Shown piece after piece: positions 7,177-15,396 of a stretch of 28,990 bases of DNA. Each line of letters opens with the position of its first letter. Position 1 is the first letter of the stretch. The translations under genes were made by a program, and so were the position numbers. The DNA is taken from contig JAHHTY010000024.1 of the NCBI GenBank assembly GCA_020024325.1, positions 1 to 28,990 of the forward strand. Direction: 5' to 3'. The stretch comes from Negativibacillus sp. Its GTDB lineage: Bacteria; Bacillota; Clostridia; Oscillospirales; Ruminococcaceae. The notes below the pieces were generated by a model. It was not told the DNA's origin and did no database searches. It worked only from the letters and a program-made list of their open reading frames with translations.

Positions 7177-7545
7177 TTATTTCTTTTTGTTAGCGATTGT
7201 TTTCTTTGGACCTTTTCTTGTACGAGCATTGGTCTTGGTTCTCTGACCTCTTACAGGCAGACCCTTTCTATGACGAACGCCTCTGTAGCATCCAATTTCA
7301 ATCAATCTTTTGATGTCGAGTGCAACGTCACGACGAAGGTCACCCTCAACAACAAAATGTTTATCAATGTAATCTCTCAGCTTTGTAACGTCATCTTCGT
7401 CCATGTCCTTAACTCTGATATCAGGGTTAACTCCTGTTGCTGCCAAGATGTCGTTTGCGGACTTTCTGCCGATACCGTAGATATAGGTAAGTCCAATTTC
7501 GATCCGCTTCTCGCGAGGCAGGTCTACACCAGCTATACGAGCCAT
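7177..7545 (-). CDS. rpsM: 30S ribosomal protein S13
   Basis: 122 residues starting MARIAGVDLPREKRIEIGLT, with YIYGIGRKSAN and the C-terminal RGQRTKTNARTRKGPKK extension that reaches the P-site tRNA. Head protein of the 30S subunit that forms bridges with L5 and 23S rRNA. The gene lies 54 nt after rpmJ. Confidence 0.97.
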   Translation of the reverse strand: MARIAGVDLPREKRIEIGLTYIYGIGRKSANDILAATGVNPDIRVKDMDEDDVTKLRDYIDKHFVVEGDLRRDVALDIKRLIEIGCYRGVRHRKGLPVRGQRTKTNARTRKGPKKTIANKKK

Positions 7546-7599
7546 ACTTTTGTTGCACCTCCATTATATAGGTCTTGCATATCCCAAAGAGCTAAATGA

Positions 7600-7713
7600 T
7601 TAGCCCTGACGCTGTTTATGCTTCGGGTTGCTGCAAATTACCATAATGCGTCCTTTGCGTTTGATGATTTTGCATTTTTCGCACATGGGTTTAACGGAAG
7701 GTCTTACTTTCAT
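7600..7713 (-). CDS. rpmJ: 50S ribosomal protein L36
   Basis: A 37-residue gene read by hand between infA and rpsM. It starts MKVRPSVKPMCEKCK at 7713 and ends in KHKQRQG before TAA at 7602-7600. Zinc ligands C11, C14, C27 and H32 are all present, so this is the zinc-containing L36 form. An AAGGAGGTAG ribosome binding site precedes the ATG. The infA-rpmJ-rpsM order is standard. Confidence 0.96.
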   Translation of the reverse strand: MKVRPSVKPMCEKCKIIKRKGRIMVICSNPKHKQRQG

Positions 7714-7782
7714 TTGAAACTACCTCCTTGTCATGAAGCTTTTTCTTTGTGAAAACAGCTTCTACCCTTTACTTACTTGGAT

Positions 7783-8001
7783 TTATTTGGAACGCCATGT
7801 GATGCGGCCCTTTTGAAGGTCGTATGGAGACATCTCCACAGTAACCTTATCTCCCGGAAGGATTCTGATGAAGTTCATTCTCAGCTTACCGGAAATGTGT
7901 GCCAAAATCACGTGGCCATTTGGTAACTCAACTTTAAATTGAGCGTTTGGCAAAGCTTCCAAAACCTTGCCTTCAATTTCGATTACGTCTTCCTTGGACA
8001 A
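7783..8001 (-). CDS. infA: Translation initiation factor IF-1
   Basis: 72 residues, a single OB-fold S1-like domain. MSKEDVIEIEGKVLEALPNA and NGHVILAHISGKLRMNFIRI are characteristic, with LPGDKVTVEMSPYDL and the C-terminal GRITWR. IF-1 binds the 30S A site with IF-2 and IF-3 during initiation. Located 36 nt after the KOW gene. Confidence 0.97.
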   Translation of the reverse strand: MSKEDVIEIEGKVLEALPNAQFKVELPNGHVILAHISGKLRMNFIRILPGDKVTVEMSPYDLQKGRITWRSK

Positions 8002-8037
8002 GTAAAAAACCTCCTTGTGAAGTTTTTTGCCGAAAAA

Positions 8038-8283
8038 CTAGATGCGGCAAAAACCTAAACTGGTCAAAGCTTTTCTGAGTTGTTTATTGGTAGTGACCGC
8101 TGCCAGATCCAAAGTGCAGCCGGTATCTTGCAGGTGTTTCAGATTTTTTTTCTTTTGATGAGAAAGCGGCTGCTTTCTGCCATCACAAAGATATGCTCGA
8201 TTCTCTGTAACAGAGGTGACCACAAAAAATCTGTCCTGATCGCTTCCGGCGATTGGTCTGACAATGGAGCCTGTCTTAATCAT
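8038..8283 (-). CDS. KOW-domain RNA-binding protein (L14e-like)
   Basis: 81 residues. The N-terminal GSIVRPIAGSDQDRFFVVTS block (5-24) is a KOW motif, as in the archaeal/eukaryotic L14e-like proteins. The middle is lysine-rich (HQKKKNLKHL), which fits RNA binding. Such small proteins commonly sit between map and infA in Clostridia, and this context suggests a ribosome-linked or translation role, but the function is not established. The start ATG follows AGGAGG, 19 nt after map. Confidence 0.8.
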   Translation of the reverse strand: MIKTGSIVRPIAGSDQDRFFVVTSVTENRAYLCDGRKQPLSHQKKKNLKHLQDTGCTLDLAAVTTNKQLRKALTSLGFCRI

Positions 8284-8302
8284 CGTTCCTCCTATTCCGT
8301 GG

Positions 8303-9046
8303 TTATGACAAGGTCATAATCACAGGACCGGAGGCAGTAATGGCGATGGTGTGTTCAAAATGGGCAGAAAGGCTGCCGCTTTTTGTTAGGACAGTCCCAT
8401 CTTTTTTGACCACAACTTCACTGCCTTTCACATTGACCATCGGTTCGATTGCCAATGTCATTCCGGGCAGCAACTTTAAACCATGTCCCGGTGTGCCATA
8501 ATTTGGAACAGACGGTGATTCATGCAGCTTTTTGCCGACACCATGTCCCACATAATCCCTTACCACCGCAAAGCCAAAGCTTTTGGCGTAAGATTCCACC
8601 GCATAACCGATATCTCCCAAACGGTTGCCCGGCTGGGCTGCTTGGATTGCACGGTGAAGGCACTCCTGTGTAACGTCCATAATTTTTTGTGCTTCCTCGG
8701 AAACTGTGCCTGCGGCAAATGTCGCTGCGTTGTCCCCCGTGTAGCCGCCTATCGCTGCGCCGACATCGACGCTGACGATATCCCCTTCTTCAATAATTCT
8801 GCCGGAAGGAATTCCGTGAATTACCTCATTGTTGATGGAGATACAAGCTGTGGCCGGAAAGCCGCCGTATCCCAAGAAGGTCGGCTTCGCTCCCTGAGAA
8901 ACAATAAACTCATGAAGCATTTGATCCACATAAGCTGTGGACACACCCGGTTTAATTAACTCGCCCGCAAGCTTCAATGCCTGGGCACTGATCTTGCAGG
9001 AAAGTTTCATATCGGATAATTCTTTGCTTGTTTTGAGTACAACCAT
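8303..9046 (-). CDS. map: Methionine aminopeptidase, type I
   Basis: 247 residues, compact type Ia form without an N-terminal SH3-binding or zinc extension. It removes the initiator Met from nascent proteins. Metal ligands are visible: D94 (SVDVGA), D105 (TGDNAA), H168 (GHGVG), E201 (AIEPM) and E231 (FEHT). H77 (IHGIP) and H175 (LHESP) are the active-site histidines. Follows adk by only 3 nt, so translation is probably coupled. Confidence 0.97.
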   Translation of the reverse strand: MVVLKTSKELSDMKLSCKISAQALKLAGELIKPGVSTAYVDQMLHEFIVSQGAKPTFLGYGGFPATACISINNEVIHGIPSGRIIEEGDIVSVDVGAAIGGYTGDNAATFAAGTVSEEAQKIMDVTQECLHRAIQAAQPGNRLGDIGYAVESYAKSFGFAVVRDYVGHGVGKKLHESPSVPNYGTPGHGLKLLPGMTLAIEPMVNVKGSEVVVKKDGTVLTKSGSLSAHFEHTIAITASGPVIMTLS

Positions 9047-9049
9047 TGG

Positions 9050-9700
9050 TTATGCCTCCAAAGCAGACTTGACTCCTAATGCATTGAGTGTATCTTTCGT
9101 TACTTCCTCAACCTTCTTGGTTCCCTCAATCGTATAAAGAATACCAAGTTCTTTATAGAAGTCTTTGAGTGGTTCGGTCTGTTCGTGGTAAACCTGCAGT
9201 CTGTCTTTAACGGTATCCGGGTGATCATCCTTACGGATAATCAACTCGTGGCCGCACTTGTCACAAACGTTTTCAGTCTTTGGAGGATTGAAAACCAGAT
9301 GATAGGTTGCGCCGCACTCGCTGCATACACGTCTACCGGTCATTCTCTGCATGATCGTCTCATCAGGAACTTCGATGTCAATCACATGATCAATCTCAAC
9401 GCCCATATCTTTAAGAGCCTGTGCCTGTGGCACGGTTCTTGGGAAACCGTCGAGAATAAAACCGTTTTTGCAATCATCCTGTTTCAGACGTTCGTTCACC
9501 ATTTCGATCACTACTGCATCTGGCACCAGTTTTCCTGCATGAACGAATTCCTGTGCCTTTTTACCGGCATCAGTACCGTCGCGCATTGCTGCACGGATGA
9601 TGTTACCGGTGCTGATCTGAGGAATATGACAATACTCACAGATTTTTTCAGCCTGAGTGCCTTTTCCTGCTCCAGGCGCTCCGAGAAGTATGATATTCAT
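9050..9700 (-). CDS. adk: Adenylate kinase
   Basis: 216 residues, long-form enzyme interconverting ATP + AMP and 2 ADP. The Walker A loop GAPGAGKGT (7-15) is followed by the AMP site (STGNIIRAAMRDGT) and DGFPRT (84-89). The LID carries four zinc-binding cysteines, C126/C129 and C146/C149, as in Gram-positive adenylate kinases. Sits between secY and map in the usual spc-operon order. Confidence 0.97.
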   Translation of the reverse strand: MNIILLGAPGAGKGTQAEKICEYCHIPQISTGNIIRAAMRDGTDAGKKAQEFVHAGKLVPDAVVIEMVNERLKQDDCKNGFILDGFPRTVPQAQALKDMGVEIDHVIDIEVPDETIMQRMTGRRVCSECGATYHLVFNPPKTENVCDKCGHELIIRKDDHPDTVKDRLQVYHEQTEPLKDFYKELGILYTIEGTKKVEEVTKDTLNALGVKSALEA

Positions 9701-9729
9701 AAAACAGATCCCCTTTCTGGAAAGAAAAA

Positions 9730-11049
9730 TTATTCCAGGAAACCTTTATAGTGACGCATCATCATTTCAGATTCGAGCTGTTTTACTGTATCCAGTGCAA
9801 CACCAACGATAATGATGATGGTGGTTCCTCCCAAAGATACGCCCTGGATGTTTGTCAGAGCTGCAAGACCAATTGGAAGGATTGCGACTACCGCACAGAA
9901 CATAGCTCCCATAAGGGTAACTTTGGAAATAATCTTTGCGATAAAGTCTGAAGTTGGTTTGCCGGGTCTGATACCCGGGATTGCGCCATTGTTCTTTCTA
10001 AGGTTGTTAGCCATTTCAACAGGGTTGTACTGGATAGCAACATAGAAATAAGCAAAGGCAATGATCAGGATGAAATACAAAAATGCGTAAAAACCGCTGT
10101 TGTAATTAAAAATCTTCAGGAAGCCTGCCCAGAAGGAACCTTCTTTTGGCTCAATGAATGCTGCGATTGTGCCAGGAATTGCCATCAGGGAGCTTGCGAA
10201 GATGATTGGCATAACGCCGGACATGTTTACGTTAACCGGAATGTAGCTGGACTGACCACCATACATTTTACGACCAACAACACGTTTTGCATACTGGATT
10301 GGAATTCTGCGTTCTGCTTTTGTCATCAGCACGATGAAGCCAATCAGTACAATGAAAATTACTACAAGGAGCGGAACACCGATGAGGTAACGTAAACCTG
10401 CTGCGGTGCTGCCTGCCTGCAGACCCTGGTAACCGATTACCAGATACTGCCACATCATAAGAAGTACACTTGGACCTCTGGAAACGATACCTGCAAACAG
10501 AATCATGGAGATACCGTTGCCGATACCTTTTTCATCAACCTGTTCGCCCAGCCATACACACAGCATAGAACCAGCTGTGAACATTGCTAAGATGGTGAAC
10601 ATGATGAGCAGGTTTCCAAAAGTGCTGCCACCGTCCATAACCGCACCTTTACGGTTAAGAATCTGGTAATAAGCAAAAGACTGTACCAAAGCCAAAGCGA
10701 TTGTAACATATCTTGTGATTTTGTTTAATCTCTTTCTGCCCTCTGCACCCTCTTTTGCAAGTTGTTCAAGAGCAGGAATTGCAACAGCTAAAAGCTGTAC
10801 CACGATGCTGGAAGTGATGTATGGTGAGATAGAAAGAGCAAACAGGGTTGCATTTTGGAATGCGCCGCCGGTCAGCATATTCAAAAATCCCAACAGGTTA
10901 CCATCACCAAAGCCCTGCATCACAGATGCATCCAGGAATGGTACCGGCAAAGCCGCACCAAAACGGAAGATAACAATGATCATCAATGTGTAGCAGATTC
11001 GTCTTTTTAAATCAGGCAGTTTCCAGGCATTTTTGATGGTTTCAAACAT
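9730..11049 (-). CDS. secY: Preprotein translocase subunit SecY
   Basis: 439 residues, integral membrane channel with ten hydrophobic segments. The N-terminal KNAWKLPDLKRRICYTLMI, the plug region after the first helix (LMGFLNMLTGGAFQN-like), NGISMILFAGI and the cytosolic loop KAERRIPIQYAKR followed by SYIPVNVNMSGVMPIIFA are hallmarks. It forms the SecYEG pore for export and membrane insertion. The ATG starts 1 nt after the rplO stop, implying translational coupling. Confidence 0.97.
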   Translation of the reverse strand: MFETIKNAWKLPDLKRRICYTLMIIVIFRFGAALPVPFLDASVMQGFGDGNLLGFLNMLTGGAFQNATLFALSISPYITSSIVVQLLAVAIPALEQLAKEGAEGRKRLNKITRYVTIALALVQSFAYYQILNRKGAVMDGGSTFGNLLIMFTILAMFTAGSMLCVWLGEQVDEKGIGNGISMILFAGIVSRGPSVLLMMWQYLVIGYQGLQAGSTAAGLRYLIGVPLLVVIFIVLIGFIVLMTKAERRIPIQYAKRVVGRKMYGGQSSYIPVNVNMSGVMPIIFASSLMAIPGTIAAFIEPKEGSFWAGFLKIFNYNSGFYAFLYFILIIAFAYFYVAIQYNPVEMANNLRKNNGAIPGIRPGKPTSDFIAKIISKVTLMGAMFCAVVAILPIGLAALTNIQGVSLGGTTIIIIVGVALDTVKQLESEMMMRHYKGFLE

Positions 11050-11050
11050 C

Positions 11051-11491
11051 CTAGATCACCTCGGCCTTTCCGCCTGCCTTTTCAATCTTTTCTTTGGCAG
11101 AAGCGGAGAATGCTGTAACATTCACTGTGAGCTTTTTGCTCAGCTCGCCGTTGCCCAATACTTTAACACCGTCAAGTGCTTTTTTAACCAGGCCGGTTTC
11201 AACGAGGAGTTCTTCTGTAACAACGGTATCGTTGTCAAATCTTTCCAGGTCGCTTACATTTACGATAGCAAACTGTTTAGCGAAGATATTGTTGAAGCCT
11301 CTTTTAGGAATACGTCTCTGCAGTGGCATCTGACCGCCTTCAAAGCCTGGTCTTACGCCGCCGCCGGAACGAGCCTTCTGGCCCTTGTGTCCTTTACCTG
11401 CTGTTTTACCATTACCGGAACCCGCACCTCTGCCTACACGGTAAGCTTTTTTTGTAGAGCCGGGAGCCGGAGAAAGTTCGTGCAATTTCAT
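11051..11491 (-). CDS. rplO: 50S ribosomal protein L15
   Basis: 146 residues. The Gly/Arg/Lys-rich N-terminal extension (VGRGAGSGNGKTAGKGHKGQ) that threads through 23S rRNA is followed by GGQMPLQRRIPKRGFNN. The globular C-terminal half ends with the conserved SASAKEKIEKAGGKAEVI. A late-assembly 50S protein in its standard place between rpmD and secY. Confidence 0.97.
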   Translation of the reverse strand: MKLHELSPAPGSTKKAYRVGRGAGSGNGKTAGKGHKGQKARSGGGVRPGFEGGQMPLQRRIPKRGFNNIFAKQFAIVNVSDLERFDNDTVVTEELLVETGLVKKALDGVKVLGNGELSKKLTVNVTAFSASAKEKIEKAGGKAEVI

Positions 11492-11511
11492 TGTGCTGCA
11501 CCTCCTCTTTT

Positions 11512-11691
11512 TTAAGCTTCGGTTACCTCTACGAGGTGGGAAATCTTATTGATTTTGCCTTTGGTTGCTGCGTTGTCCGGCTGAATTACTTCGTTACCGA
11601 TTTTTTTCAGACCCAGGGAACGAGCAGTTGCAATCTGGTCATTCTTGCGGCCCTGGAAGCCTCTAACCAGTTTAATTTTCAGATTTGCCAT
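11512..11691 (-). CDS. rpmD: 50S ribosomal protein L30
   Basis: 59 residues read by hand between rpsE and rplO. It starts MANLKIKLVRGFQGRKNDQI at 11691, contains the family motif ATARSLGLKKIG and ends HLVEVTEA before TAA at 11514-11512. An AGGAGG site precedes the ATG. Gaps of 14 nt and 20 nt to its neighbours fit the operon. Confidence 0.96.
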   Translation of the reverse strand: MANLKIKLVRGFQGRKNDQIATARSLGLKKIGNEVIQPDNAATKGKINKISHLVEVTEA

Positions 11692-11705
11692 GGTTTGAGT
11701 CCTCC

Positions 11706-12206
11706 TTAGCCAAGAATTTCTTTAACTGTTTTACCGCGGATAGCAGCAACTTCTTCAGCGTTTCTCAAAGAAGCAAGACCCTGAATGGTTGCGTTTACTA
11801 CGTTGGTTGGGTTGTTGGAACGCAGACATTTTGTACGGATGTCTTTGATACCAGCTGTTTCGAGTACTGCACGAACAGGACCGCCAGCGATAACACCGGT
11901 ACCCTGTGGAGCAGGTTTCATCAGGACACGGCCTGCGCCGAACTCGCCGATGATTTCATGTGGAATAGTTGTACCTTTCAGTGCAACTTTAATCAGATTC
12001 TTCTTTGCATCTTCGATACCTTTTCTAATTGCGTCCGGTACCTCTGCAGATTTGCCTGTGCCGAAGCCAACGATGCCGTTGCCGTCGCCGACAACTACCA
12101 GCGCTGCAAACTTCATAACACGGCCGCCCTTAACCGTTTTAGCAACACGGTTAATAGCTACTACTCTTTCACTCAGTTCGAGTGTAGAAGCGTCAATGCG
12201 AGTCAA
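11706..12206 (-). CDS. rpsE: 30S ribosomal protein S5
   Basis: 166 residues. The N-terminal double-stranded RNA-binding fold (ERVVAINRVAKTVKGGRVM) carries the loop linked to decoding fidelity. It is followed by VGDGNGIVGFGTGKSAEVPDAI and a C-terminal ribosomal-S5 alpha/beta domain (LMKPAPQGTGVIAGGPVRAV). Located in the A-site side of the 30S body. The gene is 15 nt after rplR. Confidence 0.97.
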   Translation of the reverse strand: MTRIDASTLELSERVVAINRVAKTVKGGRVMKFAALVVVGDGNGIVGFGTGKSAEVPDAIRKGIEDAKKNLIKVALKGTTIPHEIIGEFGAGRVLMKPAPQGTGVIAGGPVRAVLETAGIKDIRTKCLRSNNPTNVVNATIQGLASLRNAEEVAAIRGKTVKEILG

Positions 12207-12221
12207 AAGTATCCCTCCTCG

Positions 12222-12581
12222 TTAGAATTTGAGGCCGCCCTCACGGGCTGCTTCAGCCAGCTCTTTTACACGGCCATGATAGATGTAACCGCTGCGGTCA
12301 AAAACAACCTCGGAAATACCTTTTTCAAGAGCCTTGGTTGCAATGTTTTTGCCGACTTTGCTAGCTGCTTCCTTGTTACCGCCAAAACCTTCAAAACCTT
12401 TATCCATTGAAGATGCGCTTACCAGAGTGATTCCGGTAACGTCGTCAATAATCTGGGCATAGATATGTTTTGCGGAGCGGAATACGTTGAGGCGTGGACG
12501 CTCAGGTGTGCCACTGATTTTTGCTCTGACTCTCTTGTGTCTCTTGAGTCGAGCAGCATTGCTATCAAGCTTTTTCACCAT
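12222..12581 (-). CDS. rplR: 50S ribosomal protein L18
   Basis: 119 residues. The basic N-terminus (LKRHKRVRAKISGTPERPRL) and the RLNVFRSAKHIYAQIIDDVTG block are typical of bacterial L18, as is the C-terminal FDRSGYIYHGRVKELAEAAR. It binds 5S rRNA with L5 in the central protuberance. Lies between rplF and rpsE. Confidence 0.97.
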   Translation of the reverse strand: MVKKLDSNAARLKRHKRVRAKISGTPERPRLNVFRSAKHIYAQIIDDVTGITLVSASSMDKGFEGFGGNKEAASKVGKNIATKALEKGISEVVFDRSGYIYHGRVKELAEAAREGGLKF

Positions 12582-12600
12582 TTCGATTCACTCCCTTTAA

Positions 12601-13143
12601 TTATTTACCTTTACCAGCTTTACCTTCCTTGCGGATGATAACTTCGTCAACATACTTAATACCTTTGCCCTTGTATGGCTCTGGTTTACGTTTTTCACGA
12701 ACTTTAGCTGCAAACTGTCCTACGACCTGTTTGTCCGGACCGCTAACAATTACTTTGTTAGGACCTGGAACCTCGATTGTGATGCCTTCGATTTCCGGCA
12801 TAATAACTTTATGGGAATAACCGAGAATCATAACGAGGTTTTTGCCTTCTTTAGAAGCTCTGTAACCAACACCGTTGATTTCCAGTTCTTTCTTAAAGCC
12901 GTTAGTAACACCTTCCACCATGTTAGCGATCAGTGTTCTTGTAAGGCCGTGTAAGCTTCTGTCTTCTTTATTATCGCTTGGTCTTGTAACAACGATTTCG
13001 TTGTTCTCAACTACGATTGCCATTCTGTCGTTGAATGTTTTTGTCAGAGTGCCCTTTGGACCTTTTACAGTCAGGGTCTGACCGTTGAGTGTTACCTCAA
13101 CACCTGCAGGAATTGCTACAGGTTTTCTACCAATTCGAGACAT
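12601..13143 (-). CDS. rplF: 50S ribosomal protein L6
   Basis: 180 residues with two repeated L6 domains. It starts MSRIGRKPVAIPAGVEVTLNG; the second half carries the diagnostic LEINGVGYRA (about 88-97), GPDKQVVGQFAAKVR and KPEPYKGKGIKY. It lies near the GTPase-associated centre of the 50S. Gap of 15 nt from rpsH. Confidence 0.97.
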   Translation of the reverse strand: MSRIGRKPVAIPAGVEVTLNGQTLTVKGPKGTLTKTFNDRMAIVVENNEIVVTRPSDNKEDRSLHGLTRTLIANMVEGVTNGFKKELEINGVGYRASKEGKNLVMILGYSHKVIMPEIEGITIEVPGPNKVIVSGPDKQVVGQFAAKVREKRKPEPYKGKGIKYVDEVIIRKEGKAGKGK

Positions 13144-13158
13144 TCTTCGTGCACCTCC

Positions 13159-13557
13159 TTACCAAACAAATGCAAGGACTTCGCCACCGACATTCTCTAC
13201 TCGAGCCTGTCTATCGGTCATGATGCCCTTAGGTGTAGACATGATTGCGATACCCATGCCGTTCATAACTTTAGGCATTTCCTTGCAGCTGGTGTAAATG
13301 CGCAGTCCCGGTTTGGATACTCTACGCAGACCTGTGATAACAGGTTCTTTGCCCAGACCGTATTTAAGGGTAATTCTGATAATACCCTGTTTACCATCGT
13401 CTACAATCTGGAAGCCTTTGATGTATCCCTCATCCAGGAGAATCTGTGCAATTGCTTTTTTCATGTTGGAAGATGGTACATCAACCGTGTCATGTTTCGC
13501 TGCGTTTGCGTTTCTGATACGAGTCAGCATATCAGCGATTTTATCTGTAATTTGCAT
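13159..13557 (-). CDS. rpsH: 30S ribosomal protein S8
   Basis: 132 residues. It starts with ITDKIADMLTRIRNANAAKH; the C-terminal half has GMGIAIMSTPKGIMTDRQAR and ends GGEVLAFVW, the conserved 16S helix 21-binding region. In E. coli S8 is the translational repressor of the spc operon. Whether a target exists here is not visible: the rplX-rplE spacer is only 15 nt. Confidence 0.97.
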   Translation of the reverse strand: MQITDKIADMLTRIRNANAAKHDTVDVPSSNMKKAIAQILLDEGYIKGFQIVDDGKQGIIRITLKYGLGKEPVITGLRRVSKPGLRIYTSCKEMPKVMNGMGIAIMSTPKGIMTDRQARVENVGGEVLAFVW

Positions 13558-13581
13558 GACGTCAACCTCCTTTGCTCGTGC

Positions 13582-13767
13582 TTACCAGCTCGCCTTTTTC
13601 ACGCCAGGGATCTGACCTTTATATGCCAGTTCTCTAAAACAAATTCTGCAAATGCCGAATTTGCGAAGATAAGCGTGTGGTCTGCCGCAGATTTTACATC
13701 TATTATATGCGCGAGTAGAGAATTTAGGTGTTCTTGCCTGACTTACTTTTTTGGATGTTTTAGCCAC
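13582..13767 (-). CDS. rpsZ: 30S ribosomal protein S14, zinc-binding type Z
   Basis: 61 residues, the short zinc form. C24/C27 (RCKICGRP) and C40/C43 (ICRICFRELA) form the ribbon. The C-terminus PGVKKASW is standard. No zinc-independent S14 paralogue lies in this window. Sits between rplE and rpsH. Confidence 0.97.
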   Translation of the reverse strand: MAKTSKKVSQARTPKFSTRAYNRCKICGRPHAYLRKFGICRICFRELAYKGQIPGVKKASW

Positions 13768-13782
13768 TGAACCTTTTCCTCC

Positions 13783-14322
13783 TTACTTCGCGAACGGAGC
13801 GCCCATGAGTTTGAGCAGCTCGCGGGATTCCTCGTCTGTTTTCGCAGTTGTTACGAACGCAATGTCCATACCGCGAACTTTGTCGATTTTATCGTATTCA
13901 ATTTCAGGGAAAATTAACTGTTCTTTCAGACCCAGGCTGTAGTTGCCGCGGCCGTCAAAACCGTTTGGATTGATTCCTCTGAAGTCTCTTACACGTGGAA
14001 GAGCAATGTTGAAGAGTCTGTCAACAAACTCGTACATAACTTCTCCTCTAAGTGTTACTTTTGCACCGATAACCATGCCTTCACGAAGTTTAAAGTTCGC
14101 AACGGATTTCTTTGCTGTACAAGGAACAGCTTTCTGACCGGTAATGGCAGCCAGATCTGTCATGATTGCATCGATAATCTTGTGGTTGTCTCTAGCTTCG
14201 CCACAGCCAACGTTTACGACTACCTTATCCAGCTTAGGAATCTGCATGACGCTTTTATAACCAAACTTTTTGTACAAAGCTGGTGCTATATCTTTAACAT
14301 AGGTCTCTTTAAGCTTTGCCAT
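13783..14322 (-). CDS. rplE: 50S ribosomal protein L5
   Basis: 179 residues. NVGCGEARDNHKIIDAIMTDL (56-type N-terminal block), FKLREGMVIGAKVTLRG and GRGNYSLGLKEQLIFPEIEYD are all typical. It binds 5S rRNA in the central protuberance and contacts S13 and P-site tRNA. Spaced 15 nt from its neighbours on both sides. Confidence 0.97.
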   Translation of the reverse strand: MAKLKETYVKDIAPALYKKFGYKSVMQIPKLDKVVVNVGCGEARDNHKIIDAIMTDLAAITGQKAVPCTAKKSVANFKLREGMVIGAKVTLRGEVMYEFVDRLFNIALPRVRDFRGINPNGFDGRGNYSLGLKEQLIFPEIEYDKIDKVRGMDIAFVTTAKTDEESRELLKLMGAPFAK

Positions 14323-14337
14323 GTTTTCTCCTCCTAA

Positions 14338-14658
14338 TTAGAATGTTTCGCCACAATCGTTGTTTTTGCAAAGACGTGCTTTTGTGCCATCAGCCAGAAT
14401 CTTGTGTGCAACTCTTGTTGGCTTGCCACATTTTGGACAAACGAGCATCACTTTGGAAGCATACATTGCACCCTCAGCTTCAACGATACCGCCCTGCTCG
14501 CCCATACGACGAGGTTTAACATGTTTTTTGATCATGTTGCAACCTTCGACGATGACTTTGCCTTCTTTTGGGCTTACCGCCAAAACCTTGCCTTTTTTAC
14601 CCTTGGATTTACCAGACAGGATAACAACGGTGTCGCCTGTTTTAACGTGTACGTTCAT
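14338..14658 (-). CDS. rplX: 50S ribosomal protein L24 with C-terminal zinc finger
   Basis: 106 residues. The N-terminal KOW domain (VKTGDTVVILSGKSKGKKGK, about 5-24) is the conserved 50S assembly-initiator region. The C-terminal part carries CPKCGKP and LCKNNDC, a four-cysteine motif that E. coli L24 lacks but that several Bacillota versions carry. This and the S4, S14, L36 and Adk cysteines make an unusually zinc-rich translation cluster. Confidence 0.96.
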   Translation of the reverse strand: MNVHVKTGDTVVILSGKSKGKKGKVLAVSPKEGKVIVEGCNMIKKHVKPRRMGEQGGIVEAEGAMYASKVMLVCPKCGKPTRVAHKILADGTKARLCKNNDCGETF

Positions 14659-14673
14659 CTTCTGAGCACCTCC

Positions 14674-15042
14674 TTAAAGAACCTCTGGGGCGAGGCTGAG
14701 AATCTTGAGGTAATCTTTATCTCTCAGTTCTCTCGCCACTGGGCCAAAAATACGTGTGCCCCTTGGATTTTTATCTTCTTTAATAATAACAGCTGCGTTC
14801 TCGTCAAAACGGATGTAAGTACCATCTTCACGTCTTACACCTTTAACGGAACGAACGATAACTGCTTTAACAACGTCGCCTTTTTTAACCATACCGCCTG
14901 GAGCAGCTTTTTTAACGGAAGCAACAACGACATCGCCGATGTTTGCATATCTGCGTCTGGAACCACCCAGAACACGGATGCACATGAGTTCTTTTGCTCC
15001 GGTATTGTCGGCAACTTTCAGATAGGTCTGCATCTGTATCAC
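14674..15042 (-). CDS. rplN: 50S ribosomal protein L14 (GTG start)
   Basis: 122 residues. The start is GTG at 15042, chosen because it lies 9 nt after AGGAGG and gives MIQMQTYLKVADNTGAK, matching the universal MIQ-x-x-T start of L14. The ATG three codons later would be 18 nt from the site. RVLGGSRRRYANIGDVVVA and the VARELRD C-terminal region are characteristic. It contacts 16S rRNA across the subunit interface. Confidence 0.97.
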   Translation of the reverse strand: MIQMQTYLKVADNTGAKELMCIRVLGGSRRRYANIGDVVVASVKKAAPGGMVKKGDVVKAVIVRSVKGVRREDGTYIRFDENAAVIIKEDKNPRGTRIFGPVARELRDKDYLKILSLAPEVL

Positions 15043-15078
15043 AGTGCGTCCCCTCCTTTCGGTTGTACTGAATCAAAT

Positions 15079-15107
15079 ATTCTATCAGAAAACAATCGCA
15101 AGAATAA
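15079..15107 (-). promoter_or_regulatory. Possible weak internal promoter before rplN
   Basis: In the 75 nt rpsQ-rplN gap, an extended -10 (TGATAGAAT, ending at 15079) has a weak -35 TTATTC (15107-15102) at 17 nt. This would mark the classical S10/spc boundary, where spc-type transcripts begin. The AT-rich spacer is unlike most gaps in the operon, but the -35 match is poor. Confidence 0.3.
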
Positions 15108-15117
15108 TCTAGATAAA

Positions 15118-15375
15118 TTATTTTGCTTTTTCGATTATTTCAACGACTCTCCAATGTTTGTCTTTGGACAGAGGGCGAGTCTCCATAACCTGTACCTTGT
15201 CGCCAATGCCGCATGCGTTTTCTTCGTCATGTGCTTTGAATGTTACGGTACGTTTCATGATCTTGTTGTAAAGAGGGTGTTTTACGTTATCTTTGATTGC
15301 AACTACAACAGTTTTGTCCATTTTGTTGCTGACAACGGTGCCGACCCTTGTTTTTCTAAGGTTTCTTTCGTCCAC
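15118..15375 (-). CDS. rpsQ: 30S ribosomal protein S17 (GTG start)
   Basis: 85 residues from a GTG at 15375, 7 nt after GGAGG. The product then begins (M)DERNLRKTRVGTVVSNKMDK, like other S17 proteins. An upstream in-frame TTG at 15393 would put the GGAGG inside the gene and is rejected. HPLYNKIMKRTVTFKAHDEE and GDKVQVMETRPLSKDKHWR are characteristic OB-fold blocks. S17 is a primary 16S rRNA-binding protein. Confidence 0.96.
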   Translation of the reverse strand: MDERNLRKTRVGTVVSNKMDKTVVVAIKDNVKHPLYNKIMKRTVTFKAHDEENACGIGDKVQVMETRPLSKDKHWRVVEIIEKAK

Positions 15376-15396
15376 CTTGCGTCCTCCTTCCAAGAA

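Noticed and set aside
6058..7599. A 513-codon open frame on the plus strand across rpsD, rpsK and rpsM
   Set aside because: It is exactly antisense to three canonical ribosomal protein genes. Its translation is Cys/Phe/Ser-rich without any family pattern, as expected from the shadow of strongly codon-biased genes.
15376..15393. Upstream TTG start for rpsQ adding six residues
   Set aside because: The extra codons cover the GGAGG ribosome binding site itself. The GTG at 15375 has ideal spacing and gives a normal S17 N-terminus.
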